Source: Cyclobacteriaceae bacterium (lineage in GTDB: Bacteria > Bacteroidota > Bacteroidia > Cytophagales > Cyclobacteriaceae). Taken from it: DNA of 64,000 nt. Positions within the stretch are counted from its first letter, which is position 1. Each line of letters starts with the position of its first letter. Of the stretch, positions 1-7,511 are shown in pieces. The DNA lies in NCBI GenBank assembly GCA_028285685.1, contig JANQOR010000006.1, positions 1 to 64,000 of the forward strand. Reading direction: 5' to 3'. A program made the translations under genes and the position numbers. The notes under the pieces are model-generated. The model was given only the letters and a program-made list of their open reading frames with translations, was not told the origin of the DNA and did not search any database.

Positions 1-1
1 C

Positions 2-205
2 AAACATCAACGATACTGTTTTTGGCAGAATGAGTACCACCCTATAGAGCTTAGTGATGCTAAAATGATGCAGCAGAAGTTAGATTATATTCACATGAAC
101 CCTGTTAAAGAAGGCTGGGTAAGGGAGCCTGAATATTACGTATACAGCAGTGCTATGGATTATGTCGGTGGTAAAGGATTAATATGTTTGAAATTTATAG
201 AATGA
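2..205 (+). CDS. REP-associated tyrosine transposase (RAYT, IS200-like), C-terminal fragment cut by window edge
   Basis: The reading frame is open from the window edge to TGA at 203-205 and encodes 67 residues. It contains FWQNEYHP, KLDYIHMNPVKEGWV and YVYSSAMDY, the C-terminal signature of Y1 (HUH) REP-associated transposases: a helix carrying the Y-I-H-x-N-P motif, followed by Y-x-Y-S-S-A. The family cuts and rejoins single-stranded DNA at short palindromic repeats and is usually a domesticated single-copy gene. The N-terminus and the HUH motif lie outside the window, so integrity cannot be judged. The last 13 bases of the gene are part of a 19-bp direct repeat that recurs just downstream. 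Confidence 0.85.
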   Translation, partial: KHQRYCFWQNEYHPIELSDAKMMQQKLDYIHMNPVKEGWVREPEYYVYSSAMDYVGGKGLICLKFIE

Positions 206-240
206 GAGGGCACGGGGGGAGATTTATAGAATGAGAGGGC
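193..240. repeat. Short direct repeat at the transposase 3' end
   Basis: The 19-bp unit beginning ATTTATAGAATGAG occurs at 193-211 and again, identically, at 222-240. The first copy spans the last codons and stop of the transposase. The second lies in the intergenic region and carries the same stop context. This looks like a small tandem duplication or the footprint of an end-recognition sequence. Confidence 0.7.
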
Positions 241-330
241 GTCCGAAAGTAAAAGACTTGTTGTTAACGGGATAAATGAAGTGGTATATAGCGGATATAC
301 AGCTGCCTACGCTGAAGCTTCAGTGTCTGA

Positions 331-386
331 ATGATTGAATTGAGAATTGCGAATTTGGGAATTACGAATTACGAATTCCTACGTAT
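331..386. repeat. GAATT-type degenerate repeat
   Basis: The sequence is a run of units related to GAATTgcGAATTtggGAATTacGAATT. Similar AT-rich GAATT strings recur at 3764-3790 and 15737-15750. They show no coding or hairpin signal that I can see. Confidence 0.45.
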
Positions 387-714
387 TCCGAATGGTTTTG
401 GTCCGCATGGCGAAGTTGAGAATACGGTCGATGGCGAATCCGCTCAGCAGATAGACCCAGGGGTGTCTGCTAAGGTCTACAGTGTTGTCATGCAGAAACA
501 ATTGGGCATATAGGTCCAAAAGTTCATCGTCAAAGACCACAATCAATGGCGCAAAGGCCAGTGAAATCAACACATCATTCCTCTCGGCCTTCCACCACTC
601 TCTGTTTGAAAAGCTTTTTTTCTTGTTTCGCTTAAGGGCGCGATACCATCGGACAAGGTGCCACAAAAACAGACCATATATGATAAGGAAATACTCGTGC
701 GTGAAGAGTTGCAT
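379..714 (-). CDS. Small membrane protein of unknown function
   Basis: This is a 111-aa protein starting at ATG 714. It opens with a hydrophobic stretch (YFLIIYGLFLWHLVRWY, about residues 8-24), followed by a basic loop rich in K and R and a second hydrophobic segment (VLISLAFAPLIVVF, about 48-61). A third, weaker hydrophobic segment (HPWVYLLSGFAI) lies near residues 84-95. The composition fits a small inner-membrane protein with two or three membrane spans. I do not recognise a family. It stands alone between the transposase and the island, and its 3' end overlaps GAATT-type repeat sequence. The call as a real gene rests on the hydrophobic pattern only. Confidence 0.5.
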   Translation of the reverse strand: MQLFTHEYFLIIYGLFLWHLVRWYRALKRNKKKSFSNREWWKAERNDVLISLAFAPLIVVFDDELLDLYAQLFLHDNTVDLSRHPWVYLLSGFAIDRILNFAMRTKTIRNT

Positions 715-953
715 AGCTGGTTGACTTACAGAATAGTTATGTTATGCAACCATTAATCCAGTGTTTCGGTGAGAAAACTGCAACACAATGGTTACATGCG
801 ATAAAAGTAAAGAGAATGGTGTGAATTTTAAAATTGAAGAGATCCTTCGCTTCGCTCAGGATGGCAAAGTGCTTCGCTCAGGATGACAGGTCGGTTGGAG
901 AGTGAATGAGTGAATGCTGCATAGGGTGAAGCTTGTGATTGGGGAGTTGGGGA
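715..953. other. Intergenic stretch with CTTCGCTCAGGATG repeats
   Basis: I see no gene in this stretch. The 14-mer CTTCGCTCAGGATG occurs at 850-863 and 872-885, 22 bp apart. The first copy sits inside a partly self-complementary string (TCCT...AGGA). Such CTTCGCTCAGG strings are, from general knowledge, frequent interspersed intergenic repeats in Bacteroidota, and may be the REP-like partner of a RAYT such as the one at the window start. Confidence 0.5.
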
Positions 954-1116
954 CTTTCTGATAGGTGCTCACTTCTTTAACGGATTGGACTTTGGCGTGG
1001 GCGTAAGTTCTATGCAGCTCCAAGATCAAAGAGAATGGTTGTTCAGCACAGGGTTTGACATTCCTATCACGGAATAACCTCGGAAGGTTGGGTAAGAAAA
1101 GATCAGAGGGGAATTA
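954..1116 (+). pseudogene. Decayed 3' fragment of the 724-aa exported-protein gene
   Basis: This 163-bp stretch is nearly the same as 13786-13947, the last 53 codons of the intact gene at 11774-13948. I count roughly ten substitutions by eye, plus a one-base insertion near 1076 that breaks the frame. It lacks any upstream coding part and a start codon. It ends at the position of the intact copy's stop codon, 23 bp before the 3' end of the convergent NTPase gene. It is best read as the relic of a duplicated or replaced copy that marks the left edge of the island. Confidence 0.85.
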
Positions 1117-1139
1117 GCTCGATCAATTGAATCTGGCAT

Positions 1140-3641
1140 CTAAATCCCTGCAAAAAATTTCATCTGATCTAAAGAGAGTGGATTCCGATCGTTAATCCCA
1201 TCGATCAGTTTTTCACATTTTTCATACTCCACAGTGGAAGTCAACCTGGCCCGTAATTCTTTTTTTAATTCCTTATCATCAGCAGAAATCTTCAACAATT
1301 CATCCAGTTCAGGATAGTAATCCTTAAGAGCTAACCAACGAAACAACATATCTGGTTCCTGATCTTTACGTTCAGCAATCAGTGTAGAGCTTGTCATGGT
1401 ATAACTGTTAGCTAGCCTGATAATGGAGCGAGGATTTTCATTGATCAGCGAATGAAAATCTTCAAGTAGATGCTTTATCTCGTCCTTGTTTGCATTTTGT
1501 GTCTCAATTACAAGATTCGAAACTGCTTCAGGCGAAAGATTGTACTTTGATTCAAGACTCTCCATGAATTTGCGCTTTTTCATGTCTACTCGGTTTGCCT
1601 GGATGTCTTGTATGACATTCGACTTAGTTGCCTGATCTAGTTGTTCATAGGATTTGGTCTCTTCCGATACTCCACTTTCCCGCCCAAGGATAAATGACCA
1701 GAATTTCTTTTTATCTTTTTCTGAAATAACCGGCATCCTTACTGATAGTTGAAATGCTTTCTCAAGAAAAAGGTCACCCAACCTTCCATCGTCATCTTCA
1801 TTCTCGGTATCAAACTCTTTGTAATGATTCTGGAAGCTAGTAGAAATCCATTTTTTGTCACCTGCCACTATATATAGGACTTTTTTCTCCTTAAACAAGG
1901 TCTGAATGCCTTCCAACAATTCCACAATAAATTCTCTGTCGCACCGATCAATATCATCAATGAAAATCGCTAATTCCTGGCCCCCGGAGGTTATGTCATC
2001 CACCAGGTTTGAAAAATGCTTTTTTATACGCTTCAGGGGATCTGAGGCCCGTTCCATGAATGAAATTGCATCCTTTGAGGACTTTACAAAGAAGGGATTG
2101 GAAAGAAATTTGAAAAACGAGTATATCAAACCGACCACAGAACCCAGTGTGACGAAGAGTTTAGCCAAAACCGAGATGGTAAGACCCTTTCCTACATTGT
2201 CAATACGTTCATTTGCCTCTGGTGCTTCAATAAGAAAATCCATCAACGAACCACCGAACCCCCACAAAAGACCAATAAAAATGAGTGTCAGAAAAAGAGC
2301 AAGTATATTTTGCCAACCTGTGTACCACAGTATCCTTCTGCTGTTTTCATTCCTTTTCAATTGAGCGCTTCGAGAGAAAGAAAGCTTGGATTTTGCCTGT
2401 TGGTATATCTGATCAATAAAGGTCCACCACGGTGGTTTTATATGTTGATTTTTCCAGGCATTATATTCGATAACAATCCATCTTTTTCCGCCGGCATTCA
2501 ATTTCTTTTCAACGAGCTTCAGAAAACTTGACTTGCCAGCACCCCACTCCCCTTGCAAATGGACCATAAATGCATGATTCAGGTTTTTAGTAAAAACATC
2601 ATTTCTAATCAGGTCTGCAAAAGCTCTGGCGACGGGCTCTCTCCCCAGGTTGTCCGTATCCACAACGCGGTCATAGTGAAAGGGAATCTTGTCCTGACTA
2701 AGTTCAACGGGGGGAATAGTACCTCCAATATGTTTAGTCACAACTCCTAAATCAATTCCGGTCTTTTCCGTAATCCCTTTGATAACCGAACAATCCACAA
2801 CTGAAAAGGCTCCGTACAGAAGATCTCTCGATTGTAGAAAGCCTGATGATTTTCGCCTGCGATACTTTTCAGCCGCCTTAATGGCATCAGACACGTGTTC
2901 TGAGGTTTTCGGCATACTCTCGACAGGAACTCTTTCATACTCAATAGGGGCCCGGAAAGCCACTTCTTTATTGAGTATGTCGACTAACACATCTTCCTTT
3001 ATCTCTCTTTCCTCAAATAGGGTGAAGGTTAGTCCCCTTTTCGCTTTATAGAGGCCAAAAACCAAATGTTCCATGTGAATGCGATCCAATCCCTGCGTTT
3101 TCCGCATTCCGTCGGCATGTCCAAGGGCTGATCTGGATGAGATGGACAATTCAGTGATAGCCGGCATCTCTGTTTCGGGTCCGCGATTCTCTTCCTCCGG
3201 CTCTATTTCCGGAACAGTCTTACGTTCCTGCATAGGATCAACGACCTCTGGCGGAACATTTGATTCTTCCGCATTTCTAATTGTGGTGTCTTGTTCTTCG
3301 TAACGAAACATCAAATAGGGCCATATCGGTCTTCCTTTCAGCTCTTCTATCTCGCCTTCTCCCATTACCTCATGAAAATCACTTTCTCGAATGCCTTCCT
3401 GGGCATACTCAAACATGCGCTTTTTCCCATCACTTTCTTTGTATCCCCAGTCTAGTAGGCCCCGGAGAACCTCGATAAAAACCGCATGCCTTTCAATAGG
3501 GCTCAGGACGAATTTTTGCATGAAATCGATCAGCTGAAGGGAGGCTTTTATGGATTCCTCTGGAGCCTCTCGATCATTTAAACGATCGGAATTATCAATG
3601 TACCAACTACGAATTCGTTGATAATTATCTTCTGCGATCAT
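1140..3641 (-). CDS. Clp_N-KAP fusion: membrane-anchored P-loop NTPase
   Basis: This 833-aa protein starts at ATG 3641. The KAP P-loop domain shows Walker A GEWGAGKSSF (about residues 363-372) and Walker B LAIFIDDIDRCD (about 556-567). Between them lie two strongly hydrophobic segments (about 440-465 and 485-505), the insertion typical of KAP NTPases, which places the ATPase on the cytosolic face of the membrane. N-terminal to this, residues 160-310 contain two repeats resembling the Clp_N/ClpA-type adaptor fold: SISSRSALGHADGMR...IHMEHLVFGLY, and EHVSDAIKAAEKYRR...SRDLLYGAF. The first 115 residues are helical and unassigned. KAP NTPases are linked to membrane-associated assembly or remodelling and to phage-defence and conflict loci. 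The gene has its own promoter module at 3695-3747. Its function here is inferred only. Confidence 0.85.
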   Translation of the reverse strand: MIAEDNYQRIRSWYIDNSDRLNDREAPEESIKASLQLIDFMQKFVLSPIERHAVFIEVLRGLLDWGYKESDGKKRMFEYAQEGIRESDFHEVMGEGEIEELKGRPIWPYLMFRYEEQDTTIRNAEESNVPPEVVDPMQERKTVPEIEPEEENRGPETEMPAITELSISSRSALGHADGMRKTQGLDRIHMEHLVFGLYKAKRGLTFTLFEEREIKEDVLVDILNKEVAFRAPIEYERVPVESMPKTSEHVSDAIKAAEKYRRRKSSGFLQSRDLLYGAFSVVDCSVIKGITEKTGIDLGVVTKHIGGTIPPVELSQDKIPFHYDRVVDTDNLGREPVARAFADLIRNDVFTKNLNHAFMVHLQGEWGAGKSSFLKLVEKKLNAGGKRWIVIEYNAWKNQHIKPPWWTFIDQIYQQAKSKLSFSRSAQLKRNENSRRILWYTGWQNILALFLTLIFIGLLWGFGGSLMDFLIEAPEANERIDNVGKGLTISVLAKLFVTLGSVVGLIYSFFKFLSNPFFVKSSKDAISFMERASDPLKRIKKHFSNLVDDITSGGQELAIFIDDIDRCDREFIVELLEGIQTLFKEKKVLYIVAGDKKWISTSFQNHYKEFDTENEDDDGRLGDLFLEKAFQLSVRMPVISEKDKKKFWSFILGRESGVSEETKSYEQLDQATKSNVIQDIQANRVDMKKRKFMESLESKYNLSPEAVSNLVIETQNANKDEIKHLLEDFHSLINENPRSIIRLANSYTMTSSTLIAERKDQEPDMLFRWLALKDYYPELDELLKISADDKELKKELRARLTSTVEYEKCEKLIDGINDRNPLSLDQMKFFAGI

Positions 3642-3694
3642 AAAGTATCAGTTAGGTCAGCGTTGTATTTCTTGAAGGGATCAGTTTCTTTCCA

Positions 3695-3747
3695 TAAGTT
3701 CTAATAGCAAAACAAAAATGTCAATACCCATGCGTAGGTATTTTTTT
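3695..3747 (-). promoter_or_regulatory. Promoter/operator module A of the KAP gene
   Basis: Read on the minus strand, this holds A7, TACC-N8-GGTA (3725-3740), directly followed by TTGAC (3720-3724), then 16 bp and TAGAACTTA (3695-3703). The TTG-N18-TA spacing fits a Bacteroidota promoter. The palindrome sits immediately upstream of the -33 TTG and can be read as a NarL-like 7-2-7 site (TACCTAC-GC-ATGGGTA). The same module, in the same order, precedes the gene at 11774. Confidence 0.6.
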
Positions 3748-3945
3748 AGGTGACGGTATTGAGAAATTAGTGAATTTCAAATTGAGAATTCAAAAACTCT
3801 TAGGGATCAGATCGATGCAATACATCTGTAGGGTCGAACCGTCTGGTGGTTTTGAGCTCTGACTGTTCGTTGCACATTAACTCCACTACTCAATTCTTAA
3901 CTCAAAAAGATAGCCAATGATATCTTAGCAAGGTTACTTAGTCTA

Positions 3946-4668
3946 TCAATTACTTTTTTCCACAGAGGTCCTTGAAGGACTCCCACTAACTTCAGTCCTA
4001 TCAACCAAGTTGTATGCAATGTACTGAGGAATAACAACAGTCTCTTCGTCGTAAATATGTGACTTAATACTTGCAACCGCTTGAAGTGCCACCGAAATCG
4101 AGGCAGCGGATAGATCCGTAGTTGTCGGAATAAGATCATTGATTTTTTGAGAGCCAATACCGATAACTCTAACTTCCAGTGATCCTTTGATCTTTTTGCT
4201 ATTGGCAGTTAAACCAAATGGACTGGTAAGGCTAAAACCTTTTTTCTTGGTTCTTACTTTTGCAACCATCCTCACACCTACCCCTATTAAAGCCGACTTT
4301 GTACTCCCATTATCAGCCAATTCAGTAATTGTTTGGGTTTGTGTGAAATCATAGAAGACTTCATATGTAGAATTGGCTACAGAAATTCCTGCCCCAAAAA
4401 GCTCCAATCCTCCTTCATCATCCACAGAATATACAGTGACATTGGAGACCACATTTGGAAAAGAGGGCAACAAGGTATTGTCATGTTTTACCTCGCTGTT
4501 GCTCTTTACGATCAAAGTCCTCAAGGTAGAGTCATAATACTCAAATTCTCCCGGATAGTGCTGAGGAACGGCAAGTCCGATATAGTCAGACCTGAAGATT
4601 TCCTGTGGGAAAACCTCAACTGGCAGCAAGATGCTCACCACTAGTGTAAGCAAGTTTCTAATAAACAT
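3946..4668 (-). CDS. Exported protein of unknown function
   Basis: The frame is open up to 4701, but the internal ATG at 4668 is the better start. It begins a signal peptide, MFIRNLLTLVVSILLPVEVFPQ, and gives a 240-aa protein. The mature part is rich in beta-prone segments (LRTLIVKS, NVTVYSVDD, ALIGVGVRMVAKV, KGSLEVRVIGIGS) and ends in a Ser/Thr-rich tail. It has no lipobox and no T9SS sorting domain. I do not recognise the family. The pattern of alternating strands around residues 130-190 suggests a beta-sandwich or lipocalin-like shell. The gene lies between the KAP gene and a terminator, so it is probably transcribed separately. Confidence 0.6.
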   Translation of the reverse strand: MFIRNLLTLVVSILLPVEVFPQEIFRSDYIGLAVPQHYPGEFEYYDSTLRTLIVKSNSEVKHDNTLLPSFPNVVSNVTVYSVDDEGGLELFGAGISVANSTYEVFYDFTQTQTITELADNGSTKSALIGVGVRMVAKVRTKKKGFSLTSPFGLTANSKKIKGSLEVRVIGIGSQKINDLIPTTTDLSAASISVALQAVASIKSHIYDEETVVIPQYIAYNLVDRTEVSGSPSRTSVEKSN

Positions 4669-4766
4669 TGGTTTCTCAATAAGCATATTTTCTACTGTCA
4701 AAGGTATGCGTGAGCGCTAGAGTTATCACTCACTAAAAAGAAAGGGTACAGCTAAAATTGGAAAAT

Positions 4767-4790
4767 AGAAACCCGCTTTCGCAGGTTTCT
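4767..4790 (-). terminator. Hairpin terminator after the 217-aa gene
   Basis: On the minus strand AGAAACCTGC pairs with GCGGGTTTCT around a GAAA loop, ten base pairs with one G-U, followed by ATTTTCC. It lies 11 bp past the stop of the gene at 4802 and separates the operon from the exported-protein gene. Confidence 0.65.
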
Positions 4791-4801
4791 AACTTTTCTA
4801 A

Positions 4802-5455
4802 TTAGCTAAGTTGAGTAACTTTCAGACCTACCTGGTATTTCCCTTTGTGTCCCCGAAATGCGTATTCTCTTGGCAGATCGAACCCATCTGTATTTAAATC
4901 AAATGAATCCGTTACCGATCCAATTAGATCGTCTTGCCTCAAATATTTAACCACTTTTTTTGCTACTTTGAACAAGAATCCTCCTAAAATCATCGGAGTT
5001 AGTGTGGGTCTGGTTGTTACAGCCGCAAGAATGTCGGCAAAGTCAGTTTTCTCATTATCATTTACATCTTTGATGATGAGGTCCTTTGCTTCATCTATCA
5101 CCTCATCCCAATTAAACCTCTCAGGCTGAATAATTTCCTCAAATTGCTCCTTCAGCCTATCGTAAATATCACCTCTGTCCTTTTCATATAAAACTAGTGA
5201 AACTGCTAGAGCTTCAATATCACCTTCAAATTCAATCAGGTGATCATTCACCACTGGTCGCCAAGTTTTGCCTTTCTTAACCTTCTTGGTTATCTCAGAC
5301 AATTTGCTATAAACAGTGGTTTCATTTGACATGTAGAAAACACCATCTCTTATCTTTCCACCTACGGCAATGATTCCATAGTAAATTTCGTCTTTTGTAA
5401 TTTCACTTGTGGTTCGTTTACAATGAATTTTTGGAATTTCAATTTTTAGTTCCAT
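4802..5455 (-). CDS. Conserved-looking island protein of unknown function (217 aa)
   Basis: The N-terminal part contains IHCKRTTSEITKDEIYYGI, a pattern (Cys-x-x-T-x(4-6)-DE-x-Y) that I associate with a small beta-domain found in assorted uncharacterised bacterial proteins. This is followed by ALAVSLVLYEKDRGDIYDRL, an E-K-D-R-G strand-helix unit. The C-terminus, FRGHKGKYQVGLKVTQ, looks like the last strands of the same barrel. Residues 155-185 (PMILGGFLFKVAKKVVKYL) could be an amphipathic or membrane-active helix. There is no signal peptide, so it should be cytosolic. It is the last gene of a minus-strand run with roughly 95-100 bp gaps and ends at the hairpin 4767-4790. No function is assigned. 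Confidence 0.7.
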   Translation of the reverse strand: MELKIEIPKIHCKRTTSEITKDEIYYGIIAVGGKIRDGVFYMSNETTVYSKLSEITKKVKKGKTWRPVVNDHLIEFEGDIEALAVSLVLYEKDRGDIYDRLKEQFEEIIQPERFNWDEVIDEAKDLIIKDVNDNEKTDFADILAAVTTRPTLTPMILGGFLFKVAKKVVKYLRQDDLIGSVTDSFDLNTDGFDLPREYAFRGHKGKYQVGLKVTQLS

Positions 5456-5549
5456 GACTTGTTCAAGTTTAGTTTTGTCAATTAGTGAAGCGTTTTATAA
5501 ATTCTGTGATTGAAAAAGGATGATTTGATCTTTCGGATTTTGCTCCCAA

Positions 5550-6311
5550 TCAAGTTTCTGATTCTTCCTCGTCAATTTCAGATTTGATCGTTTTGACCTT
5601 ATTCAGAACATCACCCAGAACACTCCCCCAAGTCTCTGTCGGGTAATCACTCTGAACAATTGAGATTGTTTGTTTTACAGCGGGGCTTAGTCCGGCCACA
5701 AAATTCGTTGTGGCGGTCTTCGCATTTCTGAAAAGGCTTTTCATGAATTCGTCCCAAAACACAAAAAACTCTACGGTTTCGCTCTGAATATCCTCGCACT
5801 TTCCTTGAATCTTTACGACTTGCCCTTTTGGATCATTTTTGAAATCCGTAAAGCTTTCGGAAATATCATCAAGTCCATCCTTGATATTTAGAATTGCAGT
5901 CCGAAGATCAGTACCTCCTTCTCTCCACGTTAGATCGACTTCTCCCTCAAGATTATCCATAGAATCCTTAACATTTTTCACGATGCTAAGTAGCTCTTTG
6001 ACATGTTCCTTTGTGACAGTATCGAGCGTAAGATCCATATTCTTGTATTGCAGGCTTTGGCTTGTATTAAATTCCCACCTCCGAATCACAACATCTACAG
6101 CTTGAATTTTTGCCACAATTGTTTTCCATCCTGCCAGCAGTACCATGTCTCGATTCATATCTTTGAACTGCTTTTTGAACAAATTCTCAATAACGCCTTT
6201 GATATTCTGTTCAATTCTTTCTTGCTCTTTTTTCTTGTTAGCTGCTCTCTTCGCTGCAGCAATAATTCCGTCGGCTAACGGAACAAATTTGGTTATCCAG
6301 GTCCATACCAT
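5550..6311 (-). CDS. Helical, coiled-coil-rich island protein (253 aa)
   Basis: The sequence is almost entirely predicted helix: a short hydrophobic N-terminus (MVWTWITKFVPLADGIIAAA), a highly charged segment (KKKEQERIEQ), then long heptad-like helices (KELLSIVKNVKDSMDNLEGEV; LRTAILNIKDGLDDISESFTD) and an acidic tail EIDEEESET. There are no catalytic motifs. The long antiparallel-helix pattern with a conserved-looking ETVEFFVFWDEFMKSLF stretch could fit an alpha-helical pore-forming or membrane-binding protein, but this is a guess from pattern alone. The neighbours on both sides lie on the same strand with about 95-bp gaps. Confidence 0.65.
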   Translation of the reverse strand: MVWTWITKFVPLADGIIAAAKRAANKKKEQERIEQNIKGVIENLFKKQFKDMNRDMVLLAGWKTIVAKIQAVDVVIRRWEFNTSQSLQYKNMDLTLDTVTKEHVKELLSIVKNVKDSMDNLEGEVDLTWREGGTDLRTAILNIKDGLDDISESFTDFKNDPKGQVVKIQGKCEDIQSETVEFFVFWDEFMKSLFRNAKTATTNFVAGLSPAVKQTISIVQSDYPTETWGSVLGDVLNKVKTIKSEIDEEESET

Positions 6312-6408
6312 GACTTAGCTTTTTAATCGTTAACAAATAATTTCTTTGTAGCAAGGTTGATTGAACCACTAACCAAATAGTATGATTATGGCTCAATCTG
6401 AAATTCAA

Positions 6409-6780
6409 TCAATGAATATCATCTACTTTCATATCAGCAACCATTTGATCACCACAGAAGATGTTTACATTGGTATATTTTAAATCCACTCCTACTTTAT
6501 CATATCTTGCTTCTACCCATGTAAGCACTCTTGGCCAAACCCCAGGACGTTGGATCAGAACCAGATCGAGCAACAAAATATCGGGATTGATTCCCTGTGG
6601 TTCCTTGTAGATTAATTGAGCAACCACACCTGGGTTCGGTACCTCCACAAGTCCTTTCACATGAAAGGTGAAGGGACCTGGAGGCATGAGATTATTCCAT
6701 GCGTACCAATCTTTTGTTTTAATATCAGGATCACACTCAATAAGTGTGCAATGCCCTTCTTTTGTCTGAATTGTTTCCAT
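6409..6780 (-). CDS. Small beta-rich island protein (123 aa)
   Basis: This compact cytosolic protein has clear beta-strand alternation. Its core, PPGPFTFHVKGLVEVPNPGV followed by QGINPDILLLDLVLIQRPGV, looks like a conserved family signature (strand, NPG turn, then P-x-I-L-L-L-D-L). I have the impression of seeing homologues as small hypothetical proteins but cannot name a family. There is no signal peptide and no catalytic residues. It stands in the same-strand run between the response regulator and the helical protein. It may be a structural or adaptor component of the island system. Confidence 0.65.
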   Translation of the reverse strand: METIQTKEGHCTLIECDPDIKTKDWYAWNNLMPPGPFTFHVKGLVEVPNPGVVAQLIYKEPQGINPDILLLDLVLIQRPGVWPRVLTWVEARYDKVGVDLKYTNVNIFCGDQMVADMKVDDIH

Positions 6781-6881
6781 AAAATCCTTAGTTAAGATTC
6801 GTAAAGGTCATATTGGACAAAGAGCATTCCCTCACTCAAAAAAGTGAAGTTTCCTCCCTAAAATCAGTGATTTATGTAGCG

Positions 6882-7511
6882 CTATTCGATAGTAATGAAG
6901 CGCGCTTTTGCGGCTTCCTTCAGCAATGAAGGGGTATTATGTACACCAAACTTTGCAAGAAGATTCTTGCGATGTGATTGGACAGTATGGGTACTTATAA
7001 ACAATTTTTCGGCCACTTCTGAGGTGTTTTTACCTTCAGCCAATTGCTCCAGCACCTCCAGCTCGCGATCTGTTAAGTCAACGTCTGGCTGCTGAAGCTT
7101 TTGGGACTCGATGAGCGACTGGGTGAAATGTTGGCTATAGTAGGTATCGTTGTTGGACAAATGCTCAATGGCCAGTAGCAGTTCCATTTTGCCAGCATCT
7201 TTCTTGATAAAGCCGTCCACCCCGATATCCGCTAGTTGCTTCACCAACTCGGGACGATTGTACATGCTCAGGATCAGGATTTTGATGTCCGGGTAATTTT
7301 GCTTGACTGTCCTAGCCAACTCAATGCCATCCATCTCAGGCATTTCAATGTCTACACAAATGATATCCACAGAATTTCGAGTCATAGAGCTAAGGACCTC
7401 TCTCCCATTTCTGGCTTTGCCTACCACTTCCAAGCCGTCTTCCGCTTCCAGTATTTTGCTCAGACCATCCAGTACGATTTCATGATCATCCGCTAGCAAT
7501 AGTTTTTTCAT
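6882..7511 (-). CDS. NarL/LuxR-type response regulator
   Basis: This 209-aa protein starts at ATG 7511. The receiver domain has the acidic pair DD at 8-9, the phospho-acceptor Asp54 in VDIEMPEMDG and the KK...D region around 104. The C-terminal HTH reads LTDRELEVLEQLAEGKNTSEVAEKLFISTHTVQSHRKNL (about 146-184), a complete LuxR/FixJ-type DNA-binding unit. Its first 26 bases overlap the end of the upstream histidine kinase gene, so the two are translationally coupled and form a cognate pair. It is a natural candidate to bind the palindromes at 3725-3740 and 11699-11714, which resemble 7-2-7 sites of this regulator class. That link is inference. Confidence 0.93.
   Translation of the reverse strand: MKKLLLADDHEIVLDGLSKILEAEDGLEVVGKARNGREVLSSMTRNSVDIICVDIEMPEMDGIELARTVKQNYPDIKILILSMYNRPELVKQLADIGVDGFIKKDAGKMELLLAIEHLSNNDTYYSQHFTQSLIESQKLQQPDVDLTDRELEVLEQLAEGKNTSEVAEKLFISTHTVQSHRKNLLAKFGVHNTPSLLKEAAKARFITIE

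Noticed and set aside
193-240. Possible CRISPR-like or attachment-site repeat
   Set aside because: Only two copies with a 10-bp gap and no cas genes or integrase nearby; a simple duplication is enough.
1906-2364. 152-aa frame antisense to the KAP gene
   Set aside because: It lies wholly inside a well-supported coding region, and its composition is that of an opposite-strand shadow.
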